DNA of 64,000 bases from Runella defluvii (GTDB lineage Bacteria > Bacteroidota > Bacteroidia > Cytophagales > Spirosomataceae). Position 1 is the stretch's first letter. Every line of letters starts with the position of its first letter. The notes beneath the pieces were generated by a model. That model saw only the letters and a list, made by a program, of their open reading frames with translations, was not told the DNA's origin and made no database searches. Below, one piece after another: positions 43,547 to 52,697 of this stretch. The DNA lies in contig NZ_JACIBY010000001.1 of assembly GCF_014195535.1 (NCBI RefSeq), positions 434,001-498,000 on the forward strand. Direction: 5' to 3'. A program made the translations under genes and the position numbers.

Positions 43547-44428
43547 CTATAGTTTGTTTTTATTTTCTAAGATATAAGGAAATAAAATTTTAGATAAAAA
43601 TAGTTGGCCTGAATCATTCATGTGTATGTCATCGAAATAGTATTTTTCTTGTTCAAAATCTATTCCTTTGATTATAGTTATTTTATTTTTTTTGCAAAAT
43701 TGAATAATTTCTTTTCCACCGTTTTCATACGTATGTGCTTTTTGCTCTGTTTTTGTTGAATGTATATATATATATATAGGTATATTGTTAAATTTAGATA
43801 TGTTTTTAAAATAATTAAATCCTGTATTCCATTTTTTTTGAACAGGTATCTCATGTATAGTCTTTGGGAAATATCTATTATAAATTTTTTTTAATAGAGT
43901 GTGTGTAGCAAATAATGTATTTTTGTCGGGATGGTCAGGCGAAACTCCGACAATGTTAGAGAATGTCATTGTATCAAAGGCATCATGGCTACTTACAATT
44001 AAAAAAATAATGTCGGCATCAAATAAACCATGTTTTTTTATAAATGCAGCCCCATTGTCAGGTCCCCACGACTTAGCAGAAATATTCAATACCCTTATAT
44101 TTTTCTTTAAGACCTTTGATAACTCATTTTCAAGAATTGTTGATGCTAAGTTTTCATGACTTATTAGATTGCCACCATTAATAACAGAATCTCCAATTAA
44201 TAAAATAACACTAGTGTCTTTATATGACATACTTGTACTTCTCATAGAGTATTCGTTAGTTATGAATTTATTTCTATAAATCACAGTGTTTTGGTTAGGC
44301 TTTAAGGCGTATTCGTAATCTTTGCTTTTGATATATAAAGGGTAAGTATTCAATCCAAAATAACGACAAATTACCTCCAATAAAAGAATAGTAAAAAGTA
44401 AAGCCGTTGTTATTTTATTATTTTTCAT
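43547..44428 (-). CDS. SGNH/GDSL hydrolase-like protein, membrane anchored
   Basis: A 293-residue protein with one N-terminal hydrophobic helix (about 8-24) and an SGNH-type core. Block I is LLIGDSVINGG, with Ser after Gly-Asp, and block V near the end is DDIHMNDSGQLFLS, giving the Asp-x-x-His pair. The Gly and Asn blocks are less clear. In a glycan locus such enzymes often add or remove O-acyl groups outside the cytoplasm. A (TA)8 repeat lies within its coding sequence at 43763-43778. It overlaps the upstream GT2 gene by 11 bases. Confidence 0.77.
   Translation of the reverse strand: MKNNKITTALLFTILLLEVICRYFGLNTYPLYIKSKDYEYALKPNQNTVIYRNKFITNEYSMRSTSMSYKDTSVILLIGDSVINGGNLISHENLASTILENELSKVLKKNIRVLNISAKSWGPDNGAAFIKKHGLFDADIIFLIVSSHDAFDTMTFSNIVGVSPDHPDKNTLFATHTLLKKIYNRYFPKTIHEIPVQKKWNTGFNYFKNISKFNNIPIYIYIHSTKTEQKAHTYENGGKEIIQFCKKNKITIIKGIDFEQEKYYFDDIHMNDSGQLFLSKILFPYILENKNKL
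43763..43778. repeat. (TA)8 dinucleotide repeat inside the SGNH gene
   Basis: Eight perfect TA units coding for alternating Ile-Tyr. Gain or loss of one unit shifts the frame, so the gene could be switched by replication slippage. Confidence 0.8.
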
Positions 44429-45254
44429 TTAGTTCTTTAATTTTGCAGTAAATTTGAGTATAATATGAAAGTTTCATCAGTGAAAATAAAAGCCCTGTTT
44501 TTCCATCTAAAAAACCTCTCATTAAGATAAAGCTTCCAAAAAAGTATATTATACCTACATAAGACTTTCCTAAAATGCTGTATTTGATCTTTTGAAAAAA
44601 CGTCCATTTACTTTTTAAGTGAGGATTGTATAGGTAATGGATGTATCTTTTAGATTCCCAGTCGGAGTATTCATTATGTTTATTTATATAATGGGATAAA
44701 TTTTTTACATCATTGTGGCTAATCTTAGATGTTATTTTTCCAATACTTCCATCAATAATTGGATGCTCATGCACCTCCATATCTAAATGACTCCAATATG
44801 TTTCATTGATTTTTTCGTAGTACCCTTTGCCTACTTGAAATAGAGCTAATTTTTTCAGTGGATAACCTCCTTTTAAGGGTTTTCCAAGAAAATAAACCGT
44901 GTAATAAAGCCAATACCCTACATGTGAGCTTGTTTTTAATTTATTACGAACTTCAAACTTGAACTTTTCTGTTAAAAACTCGTCAGCATCTAAAAATAAA
45001 ACCCATTTTGTTTTTGGAGGGTGATTAAATAAAAACCAATTTCTTTTTTTTGGAAACTTTCCATCCCACTCAAAATGAAGGATAGTGACATTAGACTTCC
45101 TGCTAATATTTAACGTATTATCAGTGCTACCAGAGTCAATTAATACTATTTCTTTTGCGAAATTTCTACCTATTGCATTTAAACAAAGTTGTATATTTTT
45201 TTCTTCGTTTTTTGTTGGAATTACAATAGTTAAATCAAGTATGTCTTGGGTCAT
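44418..45254 (-). CDS. family 2 glycosyltransferase (WaaE/KdtX-like)
   Basis: A 278-residue GT-A enzyme. It begins LTIVIPTKNEEKNIQLCL, has IVLIDSGSTDNTLNISR and a catalytic WVLFLDADEFL (the DxD site). EFEWDGKFPKKRNW-like residues follow the pattern of WaaE-type transferases. A hydrophobic pair near residues 235-270 may hold it at the membrane. The ATG at 45254, 7 bases after the acetyltransferase stop, fits better than an in-frame start that would overlap that gene. It is part of the tightly packed minus-strand run. Confidence 0.88.
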   Translation of the reverse strand: MTQDILDLTIVIPTKNEEKNIQLCLNAIGRNFAKEIVLIDSGSTDNTLNISRKSNVTILHFEWDGKFPKKRNWFLFNHPPKTKWVLFLDADEFLTEKFKFEVRNKLKTSSHVGYWLYYTVYFLGKPLKGGYPLKKLALFQVGKGYYEKINETYWSHLDMEVHEHPIIDGSIGKITSKISHNDVKNLSHYINKHNEYSDWESKRYIHYLYNPHLKSKWTFFQKIKYSILGKSYVGIIYFFGSFILMRGFLDGKTGLLFSLMKLSYYTQIYCKIKELNEK

Positions 45255-45261
45255 TTTGAAA

Positions 45262-45807
45262 TTAATATATTTTTTTTCTTGATTTAATGAACATACAAGG
45301 GTGACCACTGTAAACCATCCATTCTTTTAAATCTTTGATAACAACAGATCTTGCTCCAATAACACAGCCATCGCCAATATTAATTCCTGGATGAATAAAT
45401 GATTCCGCTGCAACCCAAACGTAATTACCAATTGAAATCGGCTTAGTAACTAGAGGAAATCCGATTTGGTTATAGTCATGGGTTCCTGAACAAAGATGAC
45501 AACCTTGCGATATGACACTCCTTTTTCCAATCGAAATTTTGCCCTGACAATAGAGAATTACTCCATTAGCAATGCCCGTTTGGTCACCAACTTCTAGGTT
45601 CCATGGAGCCCATATTTTGACTTTTGGATAAATATGAACCCCCTTCCCTATCTTTGCACCAAATAATCTTAAAATTGCAGAACGCCAGACATGGAATGGA
45701 GGAGGAGTAGGAGAAAAAAAAAGGAAATATACGCAGTTCCAAATAACTCTCAAAAGTCTATTTTTTATTGAGAATGATGGCCCAGAAAACGTATCAAGAT
45801 TATGCAT
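45262..45807 (-). CDS. WcaF/colanic-acid-type acetyltransferase (left-handed beta-helix)
   Basis: A 181-residue hexapeptide-repeat enzyme. The first 50 residues contain a PPFHVWRSAILRLFGAKIGKG segment typical of WcaF/putative colanic acid acetyltransferases. Hexapeptide turns follow (VHIYPKVKIWAP, IANGVILYCQGKISIGKRSVI, GCHLCSGTHDYNQ with the catalytic His, then IGNYVWVAAESFIHPGINIGDGCVIGARSVV). It would acetylate a sugar of the repeat unit, using acetyl-CoA. Its start overlaps the GT4 gene upstream by 8 bases. Confidence 0.93.
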   Translation of the reverse strand: MHNLDTFSGPSFSIKNRLLRVIWNCVYFLFFSPTPPPFHVWRSAILRLFGAKIGKGVHIYPKVKIWAPWNLEVGDQTGIANGVILYCQGKISIGKRSVISQGCHLCSGTHDYNQIGFPLVTKPISIGNYVWVAAESFIHPGINIGDGCVIGARSVVIKDLKEWMVYSGHPCMFIKSRKKIY

Positions 45808-47002
45808 TTGATTTGAATTTTTGAAATAAATTAATTAAATTTTTGTTTGTATTATTTATATTAAAACACGAGTGGTAGCAATTTAAAGCATTGTTTTCAA
45901 ATTTTATTAAATCTTCATCTTGCAGGCTAAGAAACCATTCTAAAGCATTACACAATCCTGACACTGTATCATCAACTACATATCCACATTGAAACCTCTC
46001 AATTTCTCTCCATGTATTTACTTTATTTGTTGTAATTACTATTTTGCTACACGCAAGTGCTTCTGCAACCACAATCCCGAAATTTTCTTGATGACTAGGT
46101 AGAATTAACCCAGTACTGTTGTAAATGAGATTCCATTTGTGGTCGCCTTCGACCATACCAAGAAAATGAAATTTTTCTTTTAATTGTTCACATTGGTCAA
46201 TTTTTTTATTTAATTCATTAACATAGTTACTTTTGTCAACAGGCCCAGCAATTAAGATAGTTGGTAATTTTGCAAATAAATTAGGTTTTATATTTAATAT
46301 TTGTAGATAAGAGTCTATTAAAATATGAAGACCTTTCTTCGGAGCAACACGGCCTAAAAAAAGTAAATATGGATTTGAATTATTGATACAATGTCTGTTT
46401 TTGCCTAAAGATATTTTTACTTGATTAAAACTGGGTGGAGGAATAGTTCCATAACCGATATTGATTTCTAATTTTGGTTGATAGTTGGTAAACGTTTGTT
46501 TGGCTAGCTGCATTTCTTCTTCTGTCGTAAATAAGATTCCATCGCTTTTGTTGATTACATGTTTTTCAAAAAACTTCCAAAAAATGCGATTTCTGATGGC
46601 TTTCCACTTCCTATTCGGGGCATTTTGAAAGTATGGGTCAAGCATTCCGTGTGGCATCACAAATAGCAAAGTTTTGATATGTGCCTTGTTTCTTTTTAGG
46701 TGATTGAATGCTAAATAAGTAGCAAAGCTTGGATAGAGCCATAAGCCATTTATAATCACTATATCAAAATTTGTAATATTACTTTTTAACCAAGGTAATA
46801 ATTTAAAGGAAAAATGCCATGGGCTAAAGAAAGGACCCAAGAGATGAACTTTTATATTAAGCGGACTATAGATTTTATTATCTAAACAAACTATTTCGTT
46901 ATTTATACCCTTACCAATTAGATTTATTATAGAATATTCTAAACCTTTAGCCGTGCCACCTGTACTAGAGTTCATACTGTCAATTACTTGTAATATTTTC
47001 AT
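45800..47002 (-). CDS. family 4 glycosyltransferase (GT-B fold)
   Basis: A 400-residue retaining glycosyltransferase. The N-terminus (ILQVIDSMNSSTGGTAKGLEYSI) forms the acceptor-side Rossmann domain. The C-terminal donor-binding domain has NPYLLFLGRVAPKKGLHILIDSY and the E-x7-E region SHQENFGIVVAEALACSKIVI. It belongs with glycosyltransferases that add hexoses to lipid-linked intermediates; donor and acceptor cannot be told. It overlaps the acetyltransferase by 8 bases, so the two are translated together. Confidence 0.9.
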   Translation of the reverse strand: MKILQVIDSMNSSTGGTAKGLEYSIINLIGKGINNEIVCLDNKIYSPLNIKVHLLGPFFSPWHFSFKLLPWLKSNITNFDIVIINGLWLYPSFATYLAFNHLKRNKAHIKTLLFVMPHGMLDPYFQNAPNRKWKAIRNRIFWKFFEKHVINKSDGILFTTEEEMQLAKQTFTNYQPKLEINIGYGTIPPPSFNQVKISLGKNRHCINNSNPYLLFLGRVAPKKGLHILIDSYLQILNIKPNLFAKLPTILIAGPVDKSNYVNELNKKIDQCEQLKEKFHFLGMVEGDHKWNLIYNSTGLILPSHQENFGIVVAEALACSKIVITTNKVNTWREIERFQCGYVVDDTVSGLCNALEWFLSLQDEDLIKFENNALNCYHSCFNINNTNKNLINLFQKFKSNA

Positions 47003-47015
47003 GGTTTTATGCAGT

Positions 47016-48197
47016 TCACTCCTGAAAGAATGTGTTATTTATTTTTTTGTACTCATTTTCTATTTTATTTAAAACTTCTATCACATTAAATTGCTTCGCA
47101 TTTTTCAACGATAATTGAACTTGCTGCTCTCTTTTATCAGGGTTCCAATTACAAACGCTTTCAATTAATGGGGCTATTTTCAAAGCCCATTGTTCATAGT
47201 CTTCTACTTGTTTATTATACCTAGAAATAAAGACAGCGGCATTGCCCCCTATTTCATTCATCGGAGAAACATCGGTAGTCATAACAATACTACCAGAAGA
47301 CATAGCTTCGATTATTGGCCATCCAAATCCTTCTGCTAAGGATGGAAAAAGGAACAAAGTCGCACCTGCATAAGCATACCGAAGAGATATATCGTCAATT
47401 TGTGTTAGAAAATGGATATCATTCTGGTATTTGTTATTTGCAATGAGAGCAAGCATGTCAGCAGTGGGTGGAGGTCCTACAAGAAGCAAAGGTAGGTTTT
47501 TGTTACTCAAACTACGCCATTTAATGTATAAATGTAGTACTCCGATTCTATTTTTGTACCATGTATTACCTCCAACATGTAAAAGGTATCCACCTGAAAG
47601 TTCTAAACTTGTTACACTTTCAAAAAATTGACGACCGTTTTCTTGTGTTAAAAACTCAAATAATGGGTTTAAAGGATTGTAAACAACTAAAGCGTTTTTT
47701 GAAGGAGAGGGCAATAGACCATTTAAATCACGTTGAGTTTGTTTTGAAACACAGATAAAATTTTTACCTTTTGAATAGCCCCAACGAATATAGCGTTGGT
47801 AGAGTTTTCCTGTTGTACTTGTAGTATGTTCTGGTAGTTGCTCCAATGCTGAAAGTTGAGCTAAAAAGTCATGACAGTGTATCACATGGGGCCTGTGAGC
47901 TAGAAGTGGCACCCAAGGACCTAAAGCATGATCTAAAAATACAAAAAGTGTTTTTTTTGTTGTGAATTTTGTTTTTATATATATTATAAATGGAAACAAA
48001 ATGAATTGATCAATATAACCTAGCCATTTACGAATATTTCCAGAAAATGGTAGTAAAAAGAAAATAGCTTTAGGTTCCCATACACTTACCATATGGCCCC
48101 GTTGCTGCATTCCATTTACTAGTAAATTCCTAAATCGTTCCATGCTTGGAAGATTAATAAATTTGGGATGTGCTAGAAAAACCAATTTCATTGGCAT
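47016..48197 (-). CDS. family 4 glycosyltransferase (GT-B fold)
   Basis: A 393-residue enzyme. The donor domain contains GGYLLHVGGNTWYKNRIGVLHLY and SLAEGFGWPIIEAMSSGSIVMTTDVSPMNEIGG with the catalytic E-x7-E glutamates. The N-terminal half has LVFLAHPKFINLPSMERF and a central HVIHCHDFLAQLSAL. A second in-frame Met at codon 3 is a possible start. It lies 13 bases ahead of the next GT4 gene and 45 bases behind the CgeB-like gene, within the AT-rich polysaccharide locus. Confidence 0.9.
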   Translation of the reverse strand: MPMKLVFLAHPKFINLPSMERFRNLLVNGMQQRGHMVSVWEPKAIFFLLPFSGNIRKWLGYIDQFILFPFIIYIKTKFTTKKTLFVFLDHALGPWVPLLAHRPHVIHCHDFLAQLSALEQLPEHTTSTTGKLYQRYIRWGYSKGKNFICVSKQTQRDLNGLLPSPSKNALVVYNPLNPLFEFLTQENGRQFFESVTSLELSGGYLLHVGGNTWYKNRIGVLHLYIKWRSLSNKNLPLLLVGPPPTADMLALIANNKYQNDIHFLTQIDDISLRYAYAGATLFLFPSLAEGFGWPIIEAMSSGSIVMTTDVSPMNEIGGNAAVFISRYNKQVEDYEQWALKIAPLIESVCNWNPDKREQQVQLSLKNAKQFNVIEVLNKIENEYKKINNTFFQE

Positions 48198-48242
48198 AAA
48201 TTGATTATAATGTAAAGAAATGAGGATATTAAATGCAAGTTA

Positions 48243-49274
48243 CTAAATGGAAGATAAAATTTTTTGACAAACATCTTGGTTACCAACTTTTATTTCTCTA
48301 ACTCTTTTCATACCAGAAAACCTTACTTCTTCGCGATAATTATTATTTTCAAGTAAATGTTTACAGATTTCGATACATTCATCTAATGATGACCAAAAGA
48401 GGGCGTCTTGTTTTTCCCTAAATAATTCAAGATGTTCGTTCGTACGTTGGGCACAAAGAACTCCTCCCGCATATGGAACTTCAAGACTCCTTTGTGTATG
48501 GAGATCTCTATTTCCTTTTGAAAGTAAACCAAGACATATTTTTGCACCTTGGATAGCTGAAACATATTCTCGACCACTTATAGAGTTGCCCCTATGATAA
48601 GGTTTTAACTTATTCCAGTATGGAGATTGATTCCATCTATCCCCCCAAATTGAAACATTAATATTTGATTTAATTAATGAATAAATAAACCGGTCTCTAT
48701 TTTCATTCTTCATGCATGTTCCAATGAACGCAACATCACTATGAAATTTAGGTGAAATAATTAACGGATCTGAAAAAGGAGCATGTTCTACTTCATCATA
48801 GGACATTGTAACTCTAACAACTTTTTGGGCTTTCTTTTTTGTAAACTCATTGATGTTAACGTCCCTCATTACTGCGCAAATATCATAATAGGGTATAGAC
48901 TTCAAAAGCAAGTTAAAACGTGCACCATCCCGCTTTCCTGTAGGATCATCATTATTATACAGAATAATAGGAGCTTTTTTTTGTCTAAGTACTTTAAGAG
49001 CACTTGGGCCAAAAAGTTCTCCACTATTTATCCAGATAATATCAGGTGCTGGTTGATTCTCCAATAATTCTTCACACCATCTAGTTATTTTATTATTAGT
49101 TAGAATGTACCCAGTTCTAAAATGAATAGGGTTTAAAAATCTATCAAATGGGTTGTTTAATGTTTTATAAGGATCAAAAAGTAATACATTATATCCCAGT
49201 CTTTTTAACGCTTTACTTCTGTGGAATGAAGTGCTATCAATTGAAGAACTTCCCAGATACCAAATTGTATTCAT
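48243..49274 (-). CDS. CgeB-like / glycosyltransferase family 1 domain protein
   Basis: A 343-residue GT-B-like protein. The C-terminal half has DVAFIGTCMKNENRDRFIYSL and SIWGDRW, then AKICLGLLSKGNRDLHTQRSLEVPYAGGVLCAQRTNEHLELF, the pattern of the Glyco_trans_1_2 (CgeB) family. The N-terminal half is a Rossmann-like domain (TIWYLGSSSIDSTSFHRSKAL, IILYNNDDPTG). It is likely a glycosyltransferase of the repeat-unit pathway, though the catalytic site is less certain than in the GT4 genes. It is 6 bases from the Wzy gene upstream. Confidence 0.8.
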   Translation of the reverse strand: MNTIWYLGSSSIDSTSFHRSKALKRLGYNVLLFDPYKTLNNPFDRFLNPIHFRTGYILTNNKITRWCEELLENQPAPDIIWINSGELFGPSALKVLRQKKAPIILYNNDDPTGKRDGARFNLLLKSIPYYDICAVMRDVNINEFTKKKAQKVVRVTMSYDEVEHAPFSDPLIISPKFHSDVAFIGTCMKNENRDRFIYSLIKSNINVSIWGDRWNQSPYWNKLKPYHRGNSISGREYVSAIQGAKICLGLLSKGNRDLHTQRSLEVPYAGGVLCAQRTNEHLELFREKQDALFWSSLDECIEICKHLLENNNYREEVRFSGMKRVREIKVGNQDVCQKILSSI

Positions 49275-49280
49275 CTATTT

Positions 49281-50888
49281 TTATTTTTTAATAAAAAAAC
49301 TTATAAAATAACTGAACTTAAAAATAAAGTAGTATAAAATATACATTTGAATCCAGCCACGTGTTAAAAACATGGGCAAAGTCATTACACTTTCGCTTGG
49401 GAGAAATATAAATACTGAATTGATAGCCAGTAAGATACAGAGACTGATTCTGGGCTCAAATCCATTAGAAATTGTTGATTTTAAATTTATGTAACATGAA
49501 TCAATTATATAATAACACGGGATTATAAAGATAAATAGTAACAGAAGATACCACCAGCCAAATGAAATCATTCCAGTTCCAGAAATATGGCCAGTGCGAT
49601 TTACACCTATAACACTGTAATCATTGCCAAGATAGTTAGCTTTTGCGAATAGGTAATCTCCAAACGAATAGTTGATTAAGTTTTTGTTGAGATCAATTCC
49701 TAGCAATGTCAAAATGGGCGTGGGTAAAATAGCTATAGTACGATTAATAGAAAAATCTTGAAAACCTTTGTCAATTTTAAAGTTGAGTTTTGAGGCTTCA
49801 ATAAGACTAGCATCATTAAACTTTATATTACAAAATCTTGATAATAATACATTGTTAAGATAGTACTCGTCCCATCCTGAGTCGTCACCACTCTTATTAT
49901 TTTTAAATTGTTGTAATAAGGTTTTATTTTCATATGCTTTAATAGTCATTTCAAGTAAGTTGAAACTTGAAACTTCATGGCGCTGATTCCTGACAGCAAC
50001 CATTGCAGTACTCAAATCAGATATAGGTCCTATTATCAGCCAAAATGACATAATCAATAAAATAATATTTTTCTTATTAAAAAAGTTTGCTTTTTTGATT
50101 CCTAAACCTATACAGAGTATGTATGAGTAAGCCAAACTTGTAAAACCAAACATAAATGCACCACGGCTATTTCGAGCCACGCTTACTAAAAAAATAATAA
50201 TTGTATAGACTGATATTTTAATTAGATAATTATTATTTATTTTTTCATTCCGACCATAAATGATACCAATTCCAATAAAATAAGGCGCGTAAGCGAAATT
50301 AATTAAACTTTCAATAAATTTATCAAAAGAACCTCCAGTAAGTTTTAAAGCGCTTTTTGCATATATGTAAACGTAGAATGTCGCGAATACACCTATAAGC
50401 CCAATAATCCAAATTTGTGTATCTGAAGGCGGGGTGAAAAAATCGAATCTTAATAGGATATTACGAAGTTTATTCTTGTGTAAATACGAAAATTGCCTGT
50501 ATACATAATGAGAAATTATGAGTGTAATTAAAATCAAAAATGAGTGTAAAAATACTTCATTAGATAATTTTAAATTGAACACAACAGGATTTCCCTCTAA
50601 CAAAGTAAATATAAGAGGGAGATATAATTGGGTTAGAAAAAATCCAATAATCAAAAAAATTGATAATGGGAAGTTTTTGAAAAAAGACTGCTTAAGTGTG
50701 GTTATTATTAAAATATAAAATGATATATTTATGGTCAATACAGCGATAAAATTATTGGAGTCAAAGAAAAAAATACACTGCAAAAGTGAACAAAATATCA
50801 ATGTTCGTGAAGCCCAAAGCACTAATACATTAACAAAGCTATTAGAATTGTTAATATTATTTGGTATCGTATTTTTATTTGAGCTCAT
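49281..50888 (-). CDS. Wzy-like polysaccharide polymerase
   Basis: A 535-residue integral membrane protein with about 12 or more hydrophobic helices and almost no other recognisable motif. That is typical of Wzy polymerases, which join lipid-linked repeat units in the periplasm. A large loop near residues 300-420, with FNLLEMTIKAYENKTLLQQF and NVLLSRFCNIKFNDASL, resembles oligosaccharide repeat unit polymerases. The region is strongly AT-rich (some lines below 20% GC by eye). It overlaps the GT4 gene upstream by 14 bases. Position within an otherwise complete Wzx/Wzy-type locus supports the call. Confidence 0.82.
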   Translation of the reverse strand: MSSNKNTIPNNINNSNSFVNVLVLWASRTLIFCSLLQCIFFFDSNNFIAVLTINISFYILIITTLKQSFFKNFPLSIFLIIGFFLTQLYLPLIFTLLEGNPVVFNLKLSNEVFLHSFLILITLIISHYVYRQFSYLHKNKLRNILLRFDFFTPPSDTQIWIIGLIGVFATFYVYIYAKSALKLTGGSFDKFIESLINFAYAPYFIGIGIIYGRNEKINNNYLIKISVYTIIIFLVSVARNSRGAFMFGFTSLAYSYILCIGLGIKKANFFNKKNIILLIMSFWLIIGPISDLSTAMVAVRNQRHEVSSFNLLEMTIKAYENKTLLQQFKNNKSGDDSGWDEYYLNNVLLSRFCNIKFNDASLIEASKLNFKIDKGFQDFSINRTIAILPTPILTLLGIDLNKNLINYSFGDYLFAKANYLGNDYSVIGVNRTGHISGTGMISFGWWYLLLLFIFIIPCYYIIDSCYINLKSTISNGFEPRISLCILLAINSVFIFLPSESVMTLPMFLTRGWIQMYILYYFIFKFSYFISFFIKK

Positions 50889-52041
50889 ATGTTTTGCTTT
50901 TTAAAAAGCCTACCATGTTTTTACCATAAGTATCCCATCCTTCGATTTTTTTTACCCGTAGGATAGCATTTTCTGACATTTTTTTTCTCATTAAATCATT
51001 ATCAATTAAAAACTGTAGCTTATCATGTATAGTTTGACTAGAACGAATCGGAACAATAAAGCCCTCAATGCCATCTTCAAAAAGGTCTTCTGCTCCACTG
51101 TTAGGAGTAGAAATGACAGGACACCCACACGAAAGTGCCTCTCCTTGTACTATTGCTAGACCTTCTTCAATACTGGGCAATACGAAAACGTGACTCTTAC
51201 TGTAATATTCAGCAAGACTTGTATTTGGTAAGTTGCCTTTAAATATTACGTTTTTAATGTTTTTTGATTTGATAATCTGTTTAATTTCAGGCTGAACTGA
51301 ACCAATAACAAGCAATTCTTTATTTGGATGTGATAATAAATTAAAGGCATTAAGTAAATCAATAAACCCTTTCCTTATGCTAACTGCCCCAACCCAGAGA
51401 ACTCTAAATTTATTACTCGGTGGATTGCCGATTTTTTTAAATCTTTCAAGTCTTGCTCCGTACGGTATTTTTATTACCTTTTCTTCATTAACACCCATAC
51501 TTATAAATGTGTTTTTTACAAATTGAGATGGTACAGTAATAAAATCTGCAATTTCATATTCATTAAGTTCTTTTTGAATAATGCGATTATCAACTCCTTC
51601 ATATTTAAATCCCCATCTATGATATTCATCTTTCAAAATATTATCTTGAAAAACGATGTGGGATGACCCTCTATCGCATATAAAGTTGCCGCCTAATGAT
51701 TTAGCTTTTTTCCCTGAGTATAGTCCAGTTCCTGATAATGATATTAAAGTTGTTGGACTCTTAATGTTCTGAGCTACAAAGTAATCTATACTTTCAAATG
51801 CCAACCAGTCCCACTGCTTTTTTAAGGCTGGTAGATAGTCAATCCAAGGGCCTAAAGCCATATAAGGGGCACGAAACCATGGAAAGGTTTTTATTTTATC
51901 TACGGCAATGCCGTCTTCGTCTTTTAATTTAAACGATGGATAGCCAGTCCAGATAGCTTCAAGAAGATTATACTTTTCGAGTTGGCGCGCTAAATGAAAA
52001 TGATGGAAGCGACCAATTGAAATTTGGGTAATTTTATTCAT
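50875..52041 (-). CDS. family 4 glycosyltransferase (GT-B fold)
   Basis: A 388-residue enzyme. The donor side is strong: NKFRVLWVGAVSIRKGFIDLL, VIGSVQPEI and VFVLPSIEEGLAIVQGEALSCGCPVISTPNSGAEDLF, including the E-x7-E glutamates. The acceptor side begins KITQISIGRFHHFHLARQLEKY. The gene overlaps its neighbours on both sides (14 bases with Wzy, 4 with the FkbM gene), a sign of tight co-translation. Sugar specificity is unknown. Confidence 0.92.
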   Translation of the reverse strand: MNKITQISIGRFHHFHLARQLEKYNLLEAIWTGYPSFKLKDEDGIAVDKIKTFPWFRAPYMALGPWIDYLPALKKQWDWLAFESIDYFVAQNIKSPTTLISLSGTGLYSGKKAKSLGGNFICDRGSSHIVFQDNILKDEYHRWGFKYEGVDNRIIQKELNEYEIADFITVPSQFVKNTFISMGVNEEKVIKIPYGARLERFKKIGNPPSNKFRVLWVGAVSIRKGFIDLLNAFNLLSHPNKELLVIGSVQPEIKQIIKSKNIKNVIFKGNLPNTSLAEYYSKSHVFVLPSIEEGLAIVQGEALSCGCPVISTPNSGAEDLFEDGIEGFIVPIRSSQTIHDKLQFLIDNDLMRKKMSENAILRVKKIEGWDTYGKNMVGFLKSKTYELK

Positions 52042-52697
52042 CTTTTTATAAATGAAAAATCATACCGACTTTTATGAAAACATACATATCCTTTTTTTCT
52101 AAGCTTTAACCTCATTTTCAGTGATTTCCATTTACTTATACCGTCAAAAAAATCATGAAATTCAACAAGTATTTGCCTAACCTCTATGCTACTCTCCAGA
52201 AGGTCATCAAGAACGTCATATTCAAATCCTTCTATGTCTAGTTTTACTACATCAACATATGATAACCCATAACGCAAAATTTCATCAACAAGCGATACTG
52301 ACTTAAATTCTTCATAATTACCATTGCTGCTCTGAAGAATCGTCCAAGAGCCTTCCTGAGGATCTTGAGGCTTGGCCATAAGCACTCCCATATTAGTTTT
52401 GCCTAAGGCTTTAGCATGATAAGTTATTTTATTAGGGCCATTATATTCTTTGAATGTTTTCCTACCAGTAGGGGATGGATCATACAAATATACACATCCA
52501 TCAAATTTTTCAACAAACAATTGTTCGAATGAAATATCATTTCCTGCACCTCCAGAAAAAAGTATTGGAGATTTCTGGAGTGATGCTGTATCAATACACC
52601 AATCTGCTTGAAAGTTGCCAATTACCTCGCTAGAGTTTATTCTAGTATACTGAACTCTATCTATGATTTTACGAATAGTTCTTTTTAATTTCTTCAT
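52038..52697 (-). CDS. FkbM-family methyltransferase (first of two)
   Basis: A 219-residue protein of the FkbM family. It shows PILFSGGAGNDISFEQLF in place of a classical GxGxG, a VYLYDPSPTGRKTF segment (the acidic SAM-ribose site), and the diagnostic VDVVKLDIEGFEYDVLDDLL. FkbM enzymes transfer a methyl group from S-adenosylmethionine to a hydroxyl; in glycan loci the target is a sugar or a terminal residue. It overlaps both neighbours by 4 bases. Confidence 0.88.
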   Translation of the reverse strand: MKKLKRTIRKIIDRVQYTRINSSEVIGNFQADWCIDTASLQKSPILFSGGAGNDISFEQLFVEKFDGCVYLYDPSPTGRKTFKEYNGPNKITYHAKALGKTNMGVLMAKPQDPQEGSWTILQSSNGNYEEFKSVSLVDEILRYGLSYVDVVKLDIEGFEYDVLDDLLESSIEVRQILVEFHDFFDGISKWKSLKMRLKLRKKGYVCFHKSRYDFSFIKR